A stretch of DNA of 64,000 nt from JALYNX01 sp035292685 (GCA_035292685.1 DATDPP010000026.1:41709-105708), one strand, 5' to 3'. Counted from the stretch's first letter, positions 1 to 8,522 are shown. The notes: generated by a model from the sequence alone, not told the origin. Program-made: numbers and translations.

Positions 1-924
1 GAGGCCCTGGCCCCGATAGGTGATCATCGTCTGGCCGGTGGCGCGCTCGGTGACCGCACCGAAGATCTCCTCGACCATCTTCAGGATGTCCCCATAGTCG
101 GAAAGCGCCTGGTAGGCCTCGAGCATTGTGAACTCCGGGTTGTGCGTGGAGTCGATTCCCTCGTTGCGAAAGATCCGCCCGATCTCAAAGACCCGCTCCA
201 TGCCCCCGACCACCAGCCGCTTCAGATAGAGCTCGGTCGCGATCCGGAGGTACATGGTCATCCCGAGTGCGCGGTGCTCTGTGGAGAAAGGCCGGGCGGT
301 GGCCCCGGTCGCTTGGGCGAGCAACACCGGCGTCTCCACCTCCACGAATCCCCGCTCCTCGAATTGGCGACGCAACTCTGAGACGATCAGGGTCCTGGTC
401 ATCGCCACCTGGCGCGCCTCCTCGTTGACCATCAGGTCGAGATAGCGGTGTCGGCTCCTCTGTTCGAGGTCCTGGAGGCCATGCCATTTGTCGGGAAGCG
501 GTCGCAGGCTCTTCTGAAGGATCACGAGGTCATCGATCCTGACAGTCAGCTCGCCCTTGCGGGTGGTCATGACCACACCTCCCGCGCCGACCCAGTCCCC
601 GAGATCGACCATCTCGAACCTATCGGCAAGCTCATCGCCGTCCACGCCCCGATCGACGAGGAGTTGGATCGACCCACTGCGGTCGCGAAGGGTCCCGAAT
701 TGAAGTTTTCCGAACGAGCGGTGAAGCATGAGTCTGCCCGCCACCGCGACCCTCGTCCCGGTCTGGGTGCCCGCTTCTAGATCGGCAAAACGCTCCCTCA
801 GATCGGCAGCAAGGTCGGTTCGGTCGAACCGATCGGGATAGCCACCCGATTCGATGATCAGCGCGTGGCGCTCACGTCTGGCGGTTACCCGAGGGTCGGT
901 TTCCTGCTCCACGTGGTCTTTCAT
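1..924 (-). CDS. lysS: Lysyl-tRNA synthetase (class II), C-terminus cut by window edge
   Basis: Charges tRNA-Lys with lysine in the cytoplasm. The gene runs leftwards out of the window, so 308 N-terminal residues are visible of the usual ~500. An OB-fold anticodon-binding domain (about residues 55-145) is followed by the class II catalytic core; motif 2 is visible as GRIFRNEG around residue 252. The ATG at 924 gives a short charged leader before the OB fold, as is usual for LysRS. It is the last visible gene of the leftward pan/fol series, as in other actinobacteria, but here it follows panC directly by 19 bp without panD or coaX between them. Identification is firm; only the C-terminus is unseen. 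Confidence 0.95.
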   Translation of the reverse strand, partial: MKDHVEQETDPRVTARRERHALIIESGGYPDRFDRTDLAADLRERFADLEAGTQTGTRVAVAGRLMLHRSFGKLQFGTLRDRSGSIQLLVDRGVDGDELADRFEMVDLGDWVGAGGVVMTTRKGELTVRIDDLVILQKSLRPLPDKWHGLQDLEQRSRHRYLDLMVNEEARQVAMTRTLIVSELRRQFEERGFVEVETPVLLAQATGATARPFSTEHRALGMTMYLRIATELYLKRLVVGGMERVFEIGRIFRNEGIDSTHNPEFTMLEAYQALSDYGDILKMVEEIFGAVTERATGQTMITYRGQGL

Positions 925-943
925 CGGGCTCGTTGGTTCGGGG

Positions 944-1831
944 TCAGCGCAGGGTACCGAGACGGCTCGCCTCATCGAGGATGAGCCCGCGGTCGGGGAC
1001 AAAACGCCCCTCGGCGACATCGATGGCGATGTTGTCGATGAGGCGAACCTCTCCCACCTTCACCGCGGCAGCCAGGACTGCGGGCTGATCCAGGGTCTCG
1101 ATGCGGGTCATCGTGTCCTGAGAGGCCAGCATCACGTAATCGATCTCCAGATCCCGGACCGACCTTCGCACGGTGGCCTCGAGTCGCTCAGCCCGCCGCT
1201 CGCCGGCGTCGATCTGCTCCGCCGCCTGGAACAGGCCCCTGCTGAGCGCCAGCGCCCGTTCCCGGTCGACCCGTCCCAAACGAACATTCCGACTCGAAAG
1301 AGCAAAGCCATCGGGTTCCCTGATCAATGGGGCGTGGATGATTTGGATGGGGAATCGCAGATCGCGGGTCATGGCCTCGAGCACGGCGAGCTGTTGGGCG
1401 TCCTTACGACCGAACATCGCAAGGTCGGGCTGCAACCCGGCGAAAAGCTTGGCTACCACCGTGGCCACCCCTGTGAAATGCCCGGCGCGATGACGGCCCT
1501 CCATCTCTTGGGAGACACCCCCCACCTCGACGATTGTGGTCCACCCTGTCGGGTAGACCTCGTCGTGTTCGGGAAAGAAGAGAATGTCCACGGCGTGCTC
1601 GCTCGCCAATCCGGTGTCCCGTTCGAAATCGCGGGGATAGGAGTCGAAGTCGCTGGAGTCGTTGAACTGGGTGGGGTTGACGAACACGGAAACGACCAGG
1701 GTGTCACATTGCCCGCGCAGCAGCTCCATCAACTTCAGATGCCCTTCGTGGAAGTAACCCAGCGTGGGGAGCAACCCGACAGTCCCGGTGTAGAGCCCGC
1801 GGGTCCCGGCAAAGGTGGTGGTCAGGTCCAT
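944..1831 (-). CDS. panC: Pantothenate synthetase
   Basis: ATP-dependent ligase that joins pantoate and beta-alanine in coenzyme A synthesis. At 295 residues it has normal length. Visible motifs: the nucleotide-binding HEGH (HxGH) after PTLGYF near residue 25, the SVFVNPTQF strand, FGRKDAQQL (usually FGEKDYQQL) and the KMSKS-like DGFALSSRN. The FG[R]KD and PT[L]G[Y] positions differ from the most common form but keep the fold signature. The start overlaps the end of the DUF2520 gene by 10 bp, so the two are translationally linked. The panC-DUF2520 pairing is typical of actinobacteria. Confidence 0.95.
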   Translation of the reverse strand: MDLTTTFAGTRGLYTGTVGLLPTLGYFHEGHLKLMELLRGQCDTLVVSVFVNPTQFNDSSDFDSYPRDFERDTGLASEHAVDILFFPEHDEVYPTGWTTIVEVGGVSQEMEGRHRAGHFTGVATVVAKLFAGLQPDLAMFGRKDAQQLAVLEAMTRDLRFPIQIIHAPLIREPDGFALSSRNVRLGRVDRERALALSRGLFQAAEQIDAGERRAERLEATVRRSVRDLEIDYVMLASQDTMTRIETLDQPAVLAAAVKVGEVRLIDNIAIDVAEGRFVPDRGLILDEASRLGTLR

Positions 1832-2610
1832 CGACCGATCTCGTCGGTTCGCCCGGCACGGATTGCGGTGGCCTCCGCCATGAGCCGAAACTGCCGTCCC
1901 ACGTCTTCGGAGACGGTCCGAGCCGCCTCGAGGTGGCCTATCACCGTGTCGGTGTCTGCCCTGGCGATCGGCCCCGTCAGCGCCAGCGAGCCTTGGTCGT
2001 AGAAGTTGGCGACCGCTCTCTCTACCAGAGGCCGGGCCACTCGTGGGTCCACCCCGGCCGAGTCGAAAAGGTCGCCAGCGGTGGCCAATGCGGTCACGAC
2101 GAAGTTGGACGCCGCAGCCGCGGCGGCGTGATAAGCCGGCCGGATGGTGTCGTCGAGGCGGAATGGCTCCATTCCGAGTGAGGATGCCAGGTGGGTGAGC
2201 GTGTCGAGGGCGAAAGGGTCGCCGTCGATGCCGACATAGGAGCCGGCCAGGGCGGCGGCCCCCCGCTCCGGGTCGGGAAGCGTCTGCAATGGATGGAAGG
2301 CACCTGTGCTCAAGCCGGCGTCGGCCAGGGCACGAAGCGCAGTCAACGGGACGAACCCCGAGAGATGAGCCGCAACTGCTATCGCAGCCGCCCGGTCAGC
2401 CAGTTCTTCTGCCACCTCGGCTATTGCCTCGTCTCGAACCGCGATCAAGAGCAGGTCCGATTCGGGTAGGGGGGCGTTCGAAGGGATCAGGGGACCGAAA
2501 CCGGTTACACCCGAGCGAGAAATCACGCCGCTGATCTCGTGGCCGACGCGGGTGGCGGCGATCGCTATCGACCCTCCGGCCCGTCCCGGGCCGACGATCA
2601 TCAAACGCAT
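1822..2610 (-). CDS. Rossmann-like and DUF2520 domain protein
   Basis: NAD(P)-binding Rossmann protein of the DUF2520 family, often found next to panC; its reaction is not established, though a ketopantoate-reductase-like role has been considered because of this neighbourhood. The N-terminus carries MIVGPGRAGGS, a dinucleotide-binding glycine loop, and the C-terminal half is helical and alanine-rich (AYHAAAAAASNF) like the 6-phosphogluconate dehydrogenase fold. I take the ATG at 2610; a GTG at 2631 in the same frame would add seven residues. Sits between a small unknown gene and panC in the leftward operon. Confidence 0.85.
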   Translation of the reverse strand: MRLMIVGPGRAGGSIAIAATRVGHEISGVISRSGVTGFGPLIPSNAPLPESDLLLIAVRDEAIAEVAEELADRAAAIAVAAHLSGFVPLTALRALADAGLSTGAFHPLQTLPDPERGAAALAGSYVGIDGDPFALDTLTHLASSLGMEPFRLDDTIRPAYHAAAAAASNFVVTALATAGDLFDSAGVDPRVARPLVERAVANFYDQGSLALTGPIARADTDTVIGHLEAARTVSEDVGRQFRLMAEATAIRAGRTDEIGRWT

Positions 2611-2663
2611 CGACTCACCCGTGGCTGGCACACGGGAAGGCTAGTGGTGCCCTGCGATGGGCT

Positions 2664-3005
2664 TTAGGCCTGCTCCTCGCGGAGTTGCTCCGAGGTGATA
2701 ACGGGCCAGTTCGAGTCCAACTCCAGCCGCATTGTCTGATAGTCGTCGCGTCTCTTCCAGAACTTCGTCTTCCAAACTCGGAAGCGGCGCTTCCCGGGCT
2801 CGGGCGGTTCGTTGAGGATCTCATGCTGGCCGGTGCCTCGAACCTCAGGCAACTCGGCTACCTCATCCGGATCGTCCACCATGTGAAGCACCTGATGAGT
2901 GTGATGCCTCACCTTGCGGTGCTCCTGCCTGCGGTCGTCACGCGACGGCCTGGTTTCCTGGTATCCGGGGATTTCCTTGCGATGCACTCGCGACCGCTTT
3001 GCCAT
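2664..3005 (-). CDS. Small basic protein of unknown function
   Basis: 113 residues, not recognised. The first half is strongly basic and rich in His and Arg; the middle is acidic (DDPDEVAELPEV); the C-terminal part has a WKTKFWKRRDDY stretch and ends acidic. There is no signal peptide or membrane segment. It is supported as a real gene by a strong Shine-Dalgarno (GGAAAGGAG, about 9 bases before the ATG at 3005) and by its place inside the fol-pan series, where M. tuberculosis has the unrelated Rv3604c/Rv3605c proteins. A nucleic-acid-binding role would fit the composition but is only a guess. Confidence 0.6.
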   Translation of the reverse strand: MAKRSRVHRKEIPGYQETRPSRDDRRQEHRKVRHHTHQVLHMVDDPDEVAELPEVRGTGQHEILNEPPEPGKRRFRVWKTKFWKRRDDYQTMRLELDSNWPVITSEQLREEQA

Positions 3006-3121
3006 CTAGATCGTCTCTCCTTTCCTACGGCGCATGTCGATGATTGGAGAAACTCGGGGGGGCCGCGGCCACATCCCATGGGGAGAAGTTAGCACGGCAC
3101 CCGGGCCGCCTGGTAGGGCCG

Positions 3122-4069
3122 TTAGACCAAAAATGGGAGAAATCGTCTCCTCACCTGACGCCGATAGCTCGAGTACTGCGGATAGGCGATGCGGAGTCGC
3201 CGCTCCTCGTAACTCGACTTCAACCAGAAGAACCCGACCAGTCCGAAACTGAGCACGGCGGCGGTGGCGCTTCCCAATGCCAGTGAAGCGCCGAGAAAAA
3301 ACAGGATGAGACCCCCGTACAACGGGTGTCGAGCCAACCGATAAGGGCCGGCCTCAACCATCGAAGCTCCCGGTGCCGGCTCGGGGAGGGCGGTCCGCGC
3401 CTTCCCCAGGGCTACGGCGGCGACCAGGACCAGGCCAACACCGGTGACGAGGAGCAGGAAGCCGACGAGACTCGATAGGCCGGGATCGGAGAGCGAGCCA
3501 TCGACTATGAGCGCAACCGCGATCGCGACGAACCACACCATCTGGGCCACGACCCAGTAAATGCCGGGGTTGGGACGACTGGGGTCCTCCCATGGACGGA
3601 GAAGAAGCGCGACATCCTGATCGAGCACCTGCTTCAGGGCTCCCGCCGCAGTCTCATCGCCCCCAACCGGGGCGTCGGGCCAAATCTCGGCCAGGGGCTC
3701 GAGGACGAACCTCCGCTCGCGGACCCTGGCATGTGGCACCTGGAGGCGTGGCGTGTCGAGCACCGGCTCATCACTGGAGACGATGTCGAGGTCCAGGGTC
3801 CGCGGGCCCCATTTCTCGGATCGCAGCCGCCCCCGGGATTCCTCGATGCGCGCCAGGCCGTCCAGCAACGCCTCGGCGCCGAGTCCGAAGACGACCACCG
3901 CAACGGCGTTGAGATACGGGTCCTGATCGGGCCCGCCGATGGGGGCCGTCTCGTAGAGCCCTGAGATGCCGGTGATCCGGCCGAGATGGCCGATCTCATC
4001 GACCGCGGCACGGAGATGGGCCAGACGATCGCCCTGGTTGGATCCGAGGGCGACGGCATATCTGGTCAT
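3122..4069 (-). CDS. folK: FolK fused to an isoprenylcysteine-methyltransferase-like membrane domain
   Basis: Residues 1 to about 158 are 6-hydroxymethyl-7,8-dihydropterin pyrophosphokinase (folate pathway): AVALGSNQGDR at the start, ETAPIGGPDQDPYLNAV, and the signature WGPRTLDLDI at 87-96. Residues about 165-315 are a second domain with three or four hydrophobic segments (about 171-189, 199-221, 252-284) followed by the ICMT/PEMT-type pattern GPYRLARHPLYGG (241-253), EERRL (288-292) and a basic YPQYSSYRRQVRRRF tail. That arrangement is typical of small membrane methyltransferases that bind S-adenosylmethionine with a C-terminal cytosolic loop. The frame is open throughout with no stop between domains. 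The start overlaps folB by 4 bp (ATGA). Actinobacteria usually carry a separate DUF3180 membrane gene here. Confidence 0.88.
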   Translation of the reverse strand: MTRYAVALGSNQGDRLAHLRAAVDEIGHLGRITGISGLYETAPIGGPDQDPYLNAVAVVVFGLGAEALLDGLARIEESRGRLRSEKWGPRTLDLDIVSSDEPVLDTPRLQVPHARVRERRFVLEPLAEIWPDAPVGGDETAAGALKQVLDQDVALLLRPWEDPSRPNPGIYWVVAQMVWFVAIAVALIVDGSLSDPGLSSLVGFLLLVTGVGLVLVAAVALGKARTALPEPAPGASMVEAGPYRLARHPLYGGLILFFLGASLALGSATAAVLSFGLVGFFWLKSSYEERRLRIAYPQYSSYRRQVRRRFLPFLV

Positions 4070-4425
4070 CGGGCGCGATCGACCGTCACAGACACGTCGG
4101 TGAAGTCGAATGGCATTGGCGCCTGCGGCTTGTGGATGGTGACGATCACGCGCTCCACCCTGGGGTCTTTCATCGCCAAGCCGGCGACATGGTTGGCAAC
4201 CGTCTCGATCAGATTGTGGGTTTGCCTTGCCACCACATCGTGAATCCTCTGGGTCAGGGCGGCGTAGTCGACCGTGTCGATCAGGTCATCCGACGCGGCC
4301 GCCGGTCCGGTGTCGATGAAGATCCCAACATCGACGACGAACAACTGGTCCTTTTCCTTCTCTTCGGGAAGGGCGCCGTGCCGGGCCCTGACTTGGATAC
4401 CGGTGAGATCGATGCGATCGGTCAC
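4066..4425 (-). CDS. folB: Dihydroneopterin aldolase
   Basis: Cleaves 7,8-dihydroneopterin to 6-hydroxymethyl-dihydropterin and glycolaldehyde, the step just before FolK. 119 residues, the usual length. Family features: VRARHGALPEEK with the conserved Glu, DTVDYAAL, HNLIETVAN and the terminal HKPQAPMPF that contains the catalytic Lys. It overlaps the pseudo-phosphatase upstream by 4 bp and folK downstream by 4 bp, so the three are tightly coupled. Confidence 0.95.
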   Translation of the reverse strand: MTDRIDLTGIQVRARHGALPEEKEKDQLFVVDVGIFIDTGPAAASDDLIDTVDYAALTQRIHDVVARQTHNLIETVANHVAGLAMKDPRVERVIVTIHKPQAPMPFDFTDVSVTVDRAR

Positions 4426-4916
4426 GAATCAACGGTGGCTGGGATCAAGGACCGGCCCTCGGGGCCGAGTGCTCGCCCCAGGATCTGCTGGATCACGGCA
4501 AGGGCGAGGATCGGGTCCTTGACCAGGCCGGATACCACCAGGTAGCCACCCAGGAGACCGCCCACCGTGTCATCGATCGTCTCGCGATGGACCAGCACCT
4601 TGGCGCGATTGCGGGTCATGGCCCTGGTCAGCGTGCTGAAGAACGCTTCAATCTCGGATGCCTCGAAGTCAGGCGCCACAGGGACCGAGTAGGTGGCCAT
4701 CCCGGCCTCGCGATAGGCCAGCAGGTTCTGATTGCCGGGCAACATGGAAACCACCGAGTTGATCCCCGCCTCCTCGACCAGCCAGGTGATCTCCTCCTCC
4801 CGTCTCACCCGGCGATGTTGGAACCCAGAGCCTCCCACCCGCTCGGACACGGCGAGACGATCGGTGATGACCCACGTGAATCCGCGTGGTTTCAGTCCGG
4901 CGACCATTCTTGCCAT
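4422..4916 (-). CDS. Dual-specificity-phosphatase-like protein lacking the catalytic Cys and Arg
   Basis: 164 residues with the layout of a small dual-specificity/tyrosine phosphatase: FTWVITDRLAVSERVG at the start, WLVEEAGINSVVSM, a VPVAPDFEA strand, and a P-loop region VLVHRETIDDTVGGLLGGYLV. In active enzymes the signature is HCx5R; here the aligned residues are H-R-ETIDD-T, so both the nucleophilic Cys and the phosphate-binding Arg are replaced. It overlaps the end of folP by 25 bp and the start of folB by 4 bp. I infer a catalytically dead, possibly ligand-binding, member of the family with a role tied to folate synthesis; no function is known to me. Confidence 0.75.
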   Translation of the reverse strand: MARMVAGLKPRGFTWVITDRLAVSERVGGSGFQHRRVRREEEITWLVEEAGINSVVSMLPGNQNLLAYREAGMATYSVPVAPDFEASEIEAFFSTLTRAMTRNRAKVLVHRETIDDTVGGLLGGYLVVSGLVKDPILALAVIQQILGRALGPEGRSLIPATVDS

Positions 4917-5773
4917 AGCTCGGGGTTCACGATAGTGGCGGCCACCAGCAGCGCCGCCCGTGACGAGGAAACATCGTGAACCCGGAATACCCTGGCCCCA
5001 CGCTCGTATCCGAGGGCCGTGGTCACAGCGGAGACCCCGTCGCGGTCCGTTGGGCGCTCGATGCCGGTGATTCGGCCGAGGAACGACTTGCGCGATGCTC
5101 CCAACACCACGGGGTAGCCGAGCCCGGCGAGTGAGCCCAAACCGGCCAGCAATTCCAGATTGTGGGTGACCGTCTTGCCGAACCCGATTCCCGGGTCGAT
5201 GGCGATCGATCCGGGGAGGGCACCTGTGTCGATCAGATGCGCGGCGCGTTCAGCAAGAAACCTGGAAACCTCTGACACCACATCGCCGTAGTGGGGATCC
5301 TGCTGCATGTCCTGTGGTGTCCCTTGCATATGCATGAGGACCACCCCGACCCCGGTTTCGACCACCAACTCGGCCATTTCCGGTGCCGAACAGGCGGTGA
5401 CATCGTTGAGGATCCTGGCGCCGGCGCCGATTGCAGCTCGGGCAACCACCGGCTTGGAAGTATCGATCGAAATCAGCAGACCTTGATCGGCGAGCCGCTC
5501 CACGACCGGGATGACACGGGACAGCTCGTCATCGACGAGTACCGGTTGGGCGCCGGGGCGGGTCGACTCTCCGCCGACATCGACGATGGCGGCCCCAGCC
5601 GCCGCCATGGTCAGGCCTGCGCTCACCGCATCATCGGCGGCCGCATGAACGCCACCATCGGAGAACGAATCCGGGGTGACGTTGACCACGCCCATGATCA
5701 CGCCCCGCGATATTTCGAGAGCATGAGTTCCTAGGTTCCAATGCGCGGTCAACGGCGTCCCTCTGTCACCCAA
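4892..5773 (-). CDS. folP: Dihydropteroate synthase
   Basis: Condenses 6-hydroxymethyl-dihydropterin pyrophosphate with p-aminobenzoate; the sulfonamide target. 293 residues with MGVVNVTPDSFSDGG, GGESTRPGA, the IDTSKPVVA strand, NDVTA, and GASRKSF. The start is uncertain: the frame opens with TTG at 5773 inside an AAAACGG repeat, another TTG lies at 5752, and no clear Shine-Dalgarno precedes either; the conserved part begins about residue 12. Downstream it overlaps the pseudo-phosphatase gene, consistent with one folE-folP-folB-folK operon. Confidence 0.94.
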   Translation of the reverse strand: MGDRGTPLTAHWNLGTHALEISRGVIMGVVNVTPDSFSDGGVHAAADDAVSAGLTMAAAGAAIVDVGGESTRPGAQPVLVDDELSRVIPVVERLADQGLLISIDTSKPVVARAAIGAGARILNDVTACSAPEMAELVVETGVGVVLMHMQGTPQDMQQDPHYGDVVSEVSRFLAERAAHLIDTGALPGSIAIDPGIGFGKTVTHNLELLAGLGSLAGLGYPVVLGASRKSFLGRITGIERPTDRDGVSAVTTALGYERGARVFRVHDVSSSRAALLVAATIVNPELWQEWSPD

Positions 5774-5799
5774 AACGTAAAACGGAAAACGGAAAACGG
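5772..5799. repeat. Short AAAACGG tandem repeat between folE and folP
   Basis: Four near-identical units, AAAACGT then AAAACGG three times, fill the 40-bp gap between folE and folP and reach the first folP codon. On the minus strand they read as repeated CCGTTTT. A related but palindromic array lies at 12491-12543. It looks like a small dispersed intergenic repeat that may have displaced the native folP ribosome-binding site. Confidence 0.6.
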
Positions 5800-5813
5800 C
5801 GAACGAAATGAGA

Positions 5814-6389
5814 TCAGCGGGCGGTGCCGAAGAGGAGCGACATCGCCTCGGCGCGGGTTGCCGGGTTGGATTGCATGATCCCTCGCACCGCCGAGGTCAC
5901 GGTCTTCGCCCCTGGCTTCCGCACGCCTCGCATCGACATGCAAAGATGCTCGGCCTCGATCACCACCATCACCCCCAGCGGATCCAATCGTTCCGTCATG
6001 GCGTCGGCAACCTGAGCCGTGAGCCGCTCTTGCATCTGTGGCCGTCTGGCGTACCCCTCGACCAACCGCGCGAGTTTGGAGAGACCGGTCACCTTGCCCT
6101 TGGGCATGTAGGCGACATGCGCCTGGCCATGGAACGGAACGAGATGATGCTCACACATCGAGTAGAAGGGGATCTCTCGAACCATGACGATCTCCTGGTA
6201 TCCCTCCTCCCCGAAGAAGGCGTCGATCTCCTCACCAGGGTCGCGATGAAGACCCTCGAAGACCTCGCTGTAGAACCGGGCAACCCGTTCCGGGGTGGCG
6301 ACCAGTCCCTCCCGGTCAGGGTCCTCCCCGAGCGCTTCCAGGATCTCGCGGACCGCCTTCTCGATTCTTCCCTGGTCGATCTGATTCAT
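5814..6389 (-). CDS. folE: GTP cyclohydrolase I
   Basis: Converts GTP to 7,8-dihydroneopterin triphosphate, the first folate step. 191 residues, normal for the FolE type. Zn and active-site residues are visible in FYSMCEHHLVPFHG and in AEHLCMSMRG, and the GKVTGLSKLARLV and RPQMQERLT stretches are characteristic. It is the first fol gene after ftsH and is transcribed in the same direction. Confidence 0.97.
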   Translation of the reverse strand: MNQIDQGRIEKAVREILEALGEDPDREGLVATPERVARFYSEVFEGLHRDPGEEIDAFFGEEGYQEIVMVREIPFYSMCEHHLVPFHGQAHVAYMPKGKVTGLSKLARLVEGYARRPQMQERLTAQVADAMTERLDPLGVMVVIEAEHLCMSMRGVRKPGAKTVTSAVRGIMQSNPATRAEAMSLLFGTAR

Positions 6390-6446
6390 CTCAGGTGAGA
6401 ATCGGCTCTCGGGGCCACATATTCCCTCGACCAGCCCGAATCGGGA

Positions 6447-8447
6447 TTAGGCGCCGGCGTCGGCAGGGCGGCCTTTGGGTGGCAGGCTCCGCTTCAGGCG
6501 CAATGATTCGGTGACCGGCTCTTCCTCTTCTTGGGTGACTTCTTCGGCCGCGGCGATCTGCTCCCGAGGCTGAGGCATCACCGGGTTGTCCGGGTACTTG
6601 ATGCGCATCGCCCCTTCGGCGGAGTGCTCCCACTTCGGCACATCTTCGAACAACTTTGCCACGTCGTCGGGCCCCACCGTCTCGGTTTCGAGAAGTTGGT
6701 TCACCATGCGCTCCATCGAGTCGCGATGTCTCTCCAGAACCTCCCTGGCTTCCTCATGGGCGGCGTTGATGAGCTTGCGAACCTCTTCGTCGACCTTGGC
6801 CGCCACGTCATCGGAGTAGTCCTGCTGACGCGAGTAGTCGCGACCCAAGAACACCTCACCACCGGGCTTTCCGTACTGCATCGGGCCCAAGAGGTCGCTC
6901 ATCCCGTACTCCATGACCATTTTCCGGGCGATCGCAGTTGCCTTCTCGATGTCGTTGGCGGCTCCGGTGGTGGGGTCGGCGAAGATGATCTCTTCGGCGG
7001 TGCGGCCGCCGAGCAGCATTGCCAGTTGATCGACTAGTTCGGACCGGCGAACCAGGTACTTGTCGTGGGTGGGAAGGGCCAGGGTGTGTCCGAGGGAGCG
7101 GCCCCTGGCCACGATGGTGACCTTGTGCACCGGATCGGAGTTCGGCATCGCATAGCCGACCAGGGCGTGACCCGTTTCGTGATAGGCGATCAGCCGTCTC
7201 TCCTCTTCGGTCATGACCTTGGTCTTGCGCTCGGGGCCGGCGATCACCCGATCGATCGCCTCCTCCAGCTCCGACATCGAGATCTCCTTCTTGTGCCTGC
7301 GGGCAGTGAGAAGAGCGGCCTCGTTGATCAGGTTGGCCAGGTCGGCCCCGGTGAAACCTGGGGTACGCCGGGCCAGAACCTCGAGGCGGATCTCCTTGGC
7401 CAGAGGCTTGCCCTTGGAATGGACTTCGAGGATCGCCTTCCGTCCTTCGATGTCAGGAGCGTCGACCACGATCTGGCGATCGAAGCGTCCCGGCCGGAGA
7501 AGCGCCGGGTCGAGGATGTCGGGGCGGTTGGTTGCCGCCATGACGATCACCCCGGTGTTGCCCTCAAAACCGTCGAGCTCGACCAACAGCTGGTTGAGGG
7601 TCTGCTCTCGTTCGTCATGACCACCACCCAAACCGGCACCACGGTGTCGCCCGACCGCGTCGATCTCGTCGATGAACACGATGGCCGGCGCGCTCGCCTT
7701 GGCCTGCTCGAAGAGATCCCTGACCCGGGCGGCGCCAACCCCCACGAACATCTCCACGAAATCGGATCCCGAAATGGAGAGGAAAGGAACGCCGGCCTCA
7801 CCTGCCACCGCCCTGGCCAGCAGGGTCTTGCCGGTGCCGGGAGGGCCAAACAGAAGCACGCCCTTGGGGATCTTGGCCCCCATCTGACGGTACGGATCGG
7901 GGTTTGCCAGGAAGTCCTTGATCTCTTCCAGCTCTTCCTTGGCTTCCTCGAGACCGGCCACGTCGTTGAAGGTGACTTTGGGCTGTTCTTTGCCGACCAA
8001 TTTGGCGCGGGATTTGCCGAATTGCATCACCCGGTTCCCGCCGCCCTGCATCTGCATGAAGATGAAGACCATGAACCCGAGGAGGAAGAGCCACGGCAGG
8101 AAGCCGATCAGGAGTTCCCAGAATCCGGGGGGCTCGGGGTCGGAGGCGACGTTGACACCCGACGCCTGGATCTCCGAGGTCAGCTCGCCTTCGTAACCTT
8201 CGGGATAACTGGCCACGACGTCCCATACCTCGTCGTCGGCGGCGGCGGCTTCGGTTCTGCCCTGGACCTGGTTGGAACGAGCAAGGATCTGGACTTCGGC
8301 GAAATCACCGGCATCCACCTGCTCCAGGAACTCGGAAAGGGAAACTTCCTCCGGCCCGGAAACCTGCTCGAACCACCACGAGGCGAGGACGGCCAGAAGG
8401 ATGATTGACACCCCGTAGACCACCAACGTGCGAAGAGTGCGGTTCAC
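6447..8447 (-). CDS. ftsH: ATP-dependent zinc metalloprotease FtsH
   Basis: Membrane-anchored AAA protease. 666 residues: a first membrane segment at about 8-24, an extracytoplasmic domain to about 108, a second membrane segment at about 111-132, then the AAA module with Walker A GPPGTGKT (201-208), Walker B IVFIDEID and the arginine-finger region, and the protease domain with HETGH at 423-427. The C-terminal tail is acidic then basic. It starts with GTG at 8447 after a GAGG Shine-Dalgarno. A good sigma-70-type promoter lies 40-70 bp upstream, so the downstream fol genes may be read from here. Confidence 0.98.
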   Translation of the reverse strand: MNRTLRTLVVYGVSIILLAVLASWWFEQVSGPEEVSLSEFLEQVDAGDFAEVQILARSNQVQGRTEAAAADDEVWDVVASYPEGYEGELTSEIQASGVNVASDPEPPGFWELLIGFLPWLFLLGFMVFIFMQMQGGGNRVMQFGKSRAKLVGKEQPKVTFNDVAGLEEAKEELEEIKDFLANPDPYRQMGAKIPKGVLLFGPPGTGKTLLARAVAGEAGVPFLSISGSDFVEMFVGVGAARVRDLFEQAKASAPAIVFIDEIDAVGRHRGAGLGGGHDEREQTLNQLLVELDGFEGNTGVIVMAATNRPDILDPALLRPGRFDRQIVVDAPDIEGRKAILEVHSKGKPLAKEIRLEVLARRTPGFTGADLANLINEAALLTARRHKKEISMSELEEAIDRVIAGPERKTKVMTEEERRLIAYHETGHALVGYAMPNSDPVHKVTIVARGRSLGHTLALPTHDKYLVRRSELVDQLAMLLGGRTAEEIIFADPTTGAANDIEKATAIARKMVMEYGMSDLLGPMQYGKPGGEVFLGRDYSRQQDYSDDVAAKVDEEVRKLINAAHEEAREVLERHRDSMERMVNQLLETETVGPDDVAKLFEDVPKWEHSAEGAMRIKYPDNPVMPQPREQIAAAEEVTQEEEEPVTESLRLKRSLPPKGRPADAGA

Positions 8448-8486
8448 TACAACCTCAGTTTCAGAATGGGACCTGCTGAGCTCTCA

Positions 8487-8515
8487 ATGTTACGGGACCG
8501 ACCCGGATAGTCGAA
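8487..8515 (-). promoter_or_regulatory. Probable sigma-70-type promoter of ftsH
   Basis: On the minus strand TTCGAC (8515-8510) is separated by exactly 17 bp from TAACAT (8492-8487), 40 bp before the ftsH GTG. It lies in the 75-bp gap between hpt and ftsH, the only sizeable gap in this stretch. Confidence 0.5.
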
Positions 8516-8522
8516 CCCCCAA

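Noticed and set aside
854..2002. 382-codon frame antisense to panC and DUF2520
   Set aside because: Overlaps two well supported genes on the other strand and has no domain features.
7065..8408. 447-codon frame antisense to ftsH
   Set aside because: Shadow of FtsH; His- and Gly-rich with no recognisable domain.
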